Origin: Priestia endophytica DSM 13796
GTDB taxonomy: Bacteria > Bacillota > Bacilli > Bacillales > Bacillaceae_H
NCBI RefSeq assembly: GCF_900115845.1
Contig: NZ_FOXX01000013.1
Span: 62,001 to 126,000, forward strand
Direction of reading: 5' to 3'
DNA: 64,000 nt
The notes beneath the pieces were generated by a model, which worked only from the letters and a program-made list of their open reading frames with translations, was not told the DNA's origin and did no database searches. Shown here piece after piece: positions 62,629 through 64,000 of this stretch; within the stretch, counting starts at the first letter, position 1, and the number at the start of each line of letters is the position of its first letter. The position numbers were made by a program, and so were the translations under genes.

Positions 62629-63281
62629 AACTGTACAATGAAATCATTTAACTTATCTAATGTGATTAAATTGTGATTACATTTTTGACTGTCTTTGCAA
62701 ATGTAATTCCCTTTAGTTGTATACGTCTCTTTCCCGCTTTTCACTTTTGACATAAACAATCCAATTTCTTCAAATCCATTACATAAAGCACATATTCCTT
62801 CTACACTGCTCTTAAATGTTCCTTGTATTCCCATTAACTTTCCATTGTAATCAACAATCAGATGTTTTCTCTCTGAGCGAATATCGTACCAACCCAAATA
62901 AGAAATCTCTTTCAAATCAATATCTTTAAGAGGAGGAATTTGTATTTTTTTAGCTTTAGGAAATAGTTTTTTTACTGTTTTTTCCGTTATTTGTTTAAAC
63001 GGAATAACATAAGCTTTTAGATTCGATAGAAACTTTTCTGCTTGAGTTGTTTCTTCTATTTCAGTCAGCTTCTCTAGGATAGTCATTTGGTCCTCAGAAA
63101 TATCAGGAAACAAGGTTAATACTTTATCAAGGGAACGGAATTTTAACGCATTAAGAACATCTTTATCTTTAACCGTTGAATGGGCTTGAACGAGGTTTTT
63201 TGTTTGTACCTTAATAAAGTTATATTGGTCACATCTTATAAAAGGTTCCATGTTTATCATAATAGTTTTTTTATTTTTCAT
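62616..63281 (-). CDS. FusB-type elongation factor G-binding protein
   Basis: The 221-residue protein matches FusB/FusC/FBP proteins in length and layout. An N-terminal helical bundle has CDQYNFIKVQTKNLVQAHST; the middle has YVIPFKQITEKTVKKLFPKA then KKIQIP; the C-terminal treble-clef zinc finger has C164-x2-C167 (GICALCNG) and C195-x5-C201 (YICKDSQKCN). FusB proteins pull EF-G off ribosomes and give fusidic acid resistance; Bacillus and Listeria relatives act similarly. AAGGAG lies 9 nt before the ATG. A leader frame and alternative RNA stems lie upstream. Confidence 0.85.
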   Translation of the reverse strand: MKNKKTIMINMEPFIRCDQYNFIKVQTKNLVQAHSTVKDKDVLNALKFRSLDKVLTLFPDISEDQMTILEKLTEIEETTQAEKFLSNLKAYVIPFKQITEKTVKKLFPKAKKIQIPPLKDIDLKEISYLGWYDIRSERKHLIVDYNGKLMGIQGTFKSSVEGICALCNGFEEIGLFMSKVKSGKETYTTKGNYICKDSQKCNHNLITLDKLNDFIVQLKKN

Positions 63282-63290
63282 TTCTGCCAG

Positions 63291-63432
63291 CTCCTTATTT
63301 TAGTAAAAAATTGAACTTGAATAAGGGGCAAAGCCGATTTATCAGAAATGAGATAAGCTTATTGTCATTGGGCGATTAGTTTAAAGTCCACCCCATGCAA
63401 AGTATCGCCTTTCCAATAACAGGCTTTGCATG
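63291..63432 (-). promoter_or_regulatory. Putative translational attenuator of the FusB-like gene
   Basis: Stem 1 pairs 63394-63402 with 63424-63432 (CATGCAAAG/CTTTGCATG) inside the leader frame. Stem 2 pairs 63320-63328 (CCCCTTATT) with 63291-63299 (AATAAGGAG), hiding the gene's ribosome site. GGCTTTGC at 63328-63335 can instead pair with the leader's GCAAAGCC (63422-63429). Confidence 0.6.
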
Positions 63433-63474
63433 AGACGCTGCAACCGCTGGTGGATAAATAATCATATTCACCAA
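63376..63474 (-). CDS. 32-residue leader peptide upstream of the FusB-like gene
   Basis: A TTG (or the GTG next to it) below a strong AGGAGGTGAT opens a frame for MVNMIIYPPAVAASHAKPVI then GKAILCMGWTLN. It ends 94 nt before the FusB-like gene. The double proline early in the peptide is a plausible stall point. Its own codons carry both arms of a 9-bp hairpin. I infer a regulatory leader like those before drug-resistance genes; an independent micro-protein is the alternative. Confidence 0.55.
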   Translation of the reverse strand: MVNMIIYPPAVAASHAKPVIGKAILCMGWTLN

Positions 63475-63710
63475 CTTATATCACCTCCTAAAACATCAAT
63501 TATTATAACATAAATGTCTATTATAAGGATCTTTAAAATCAAACAATACCTATATTCCCGAAGAACATAGAGTCTAATTAATTGAATAGCGATAAACAAT
63601 CCTTTGATTCCTAGAATTGGTGTTATGAATATAACATATGATAAAAATATAAAAGTCCCTATCTCCTTAGTTATTTGAAGATATAGGCTTTAATAATGGA
63701 TTTTATAAAG
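63475..63710. other. Spacer between the leader peptide and the DinB-family gene
   Basis: No gene is seen. The FusB-unit promoter should lie here, but no hexamer pair was clear enough to call. Confidence 0.5.
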
Positions 63711-64000
63711 TTAACTACTTGGCAATGTATGATTAAGCCCTTTACCAATAAGGTTAGCGGAAACAGGCTCTTTTCCTATTTCTCGAGCCCATATTGATAA
63801 TTGTCCAATGTGATGAATTTCATGTGCAATCATATGACGGATAACTTCTCCCCAAGCATCAGTAGCTACACTTCCATCTGGTTGTAGATCATAAAGAATC
63901 CGATTTTCTTTTTCAATGTTCCAAGAGCTTATAAATTCCCTTACCTCAGGTTGAAACCCTCGATCTAGCTGGCGAACTTTTTCTAAGCTTTGATACCCTT
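63711..64000 (-). CDS. DinB/YfiT family protein, N-terminus cut by window edge
   Basis: The last 95 codons of a DinB-like four-helix bundle protein are present, ending ANLIGKGLNHTLPSS. The signature RHMIAHEIHHIGQLSIWARE carries the H-x3-H metal-binding pair typical of the family. DinB and YfiT proteins bind a divalent metal and many act as thiol-dependent S-transferases. The upstream part lies right of the window, so the exact subtype is open. Confidence 0.8.
   Translation of the reverse strand, partial: GYQSLEKVRQLDRGFQPEVREFISSWNIEKENRILYDLQPDGSVATDAWGEVIRHMIAHEIHHIGQLSIWAREIGKEPVSANLIGKGLNHTLPSS

Overview
The window looks like chromosome of a low-GC, endospore-forming Bacillaceae, most like Priestia (the Bacillus megaterium group). 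Reasons: AT-rich sequence with strong AGGAGG-type ribosome sites, two alpha/beta-type small acid-soluble spore proteins, and close relatives of Bacillus proteins YvgO, MbcS, YozB, Amj, YdjO, YfnA, SteT, SR1P, NucB and Nin. Species assignment is inference. No rRNA, tRNA, CRISPR array, intact insertion sequence or prophage was seen.

Region 1 (1-31 kb) reads as ordinary core genome. It has a YihY membrane protein (cut by the window edge), a CoxG-like protein, a nitronate monooxygenase, YvgO behind a sigma-B-type promoter, acyl-CoA synthetase MbcS, a two-domain RNase H, a lysozyme-like wall enzyme, a stand-alone uroporphyrinogen-III synthase, an MFS carrier, malonate carrier MadLM, a short Rok-like protein, oligoendopeptidase F, YozB, a chemoreceptor, the proline operon proI-proB-proA, Amj, YdjO, a second acyl-CoA ligase, two APC amino acid permeases, cardiolipin synthase, a five-repeat protein and a two-component system. 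Most transcription units end in clear intrinsic terminators.

Region 2 (31-44 kb) is accessory metabolism. A secreted M14 carboxypeptidase and a NucB/Nin nuclease-inhibitor pair precede a sugar-phosphate island: rpiB, an SR1P-like mini-protein, a second ATP-type phosphofructokinase, tpx, a FadR-type GntR regulator that seems to start at ATT, a GntP permease, an SDR dehydrogenase and a transketolase split into two genes. A shared motif with core ACTTGTCTACTAAGT, or a variant, recurs at five places next to these units and overlaps readable promoters. The simplest model is one local repressor controlling the island, which would feed a sugar or sugar acid into the pentose-phosphate pool and glycolysis. 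The substrate is unknown. A GH1 phospho-glucosidase gene beside it carries a one-base frameshift.

Region 3 (44-64 kb) is looser, with many long intergenic stretches and gene remnants. It has DUF1284, a short-peptide unit below three 21-bp-phased repeats (two fit the CcpA cre consensus), two duplicated SASP units, CorA, a PAP2 phosphatase, an acidic lipoprotein, an alpha/beta hydrolase, a PhoA-type phosphatase, a cupin, a MerR/MFS efflux pair, a GNAT enzyme and a small sugar cluster (Gfo/Idh oxidoreductase, TIM-barrel isomerase, AraC regulator). A FusB-type EF-G-binding protein sits below a 32-codon leader whose RNA can form alternative hairpins, one hiding the fusB-like ribosome site. A DinB-family gene is cut by the right edge.

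The strongest candidates for undescribed biology are the five-site regulon with its ATT-start regulator, the FusB-like translational attenuator, and the short-peptide unit under phased cre-like repeats.
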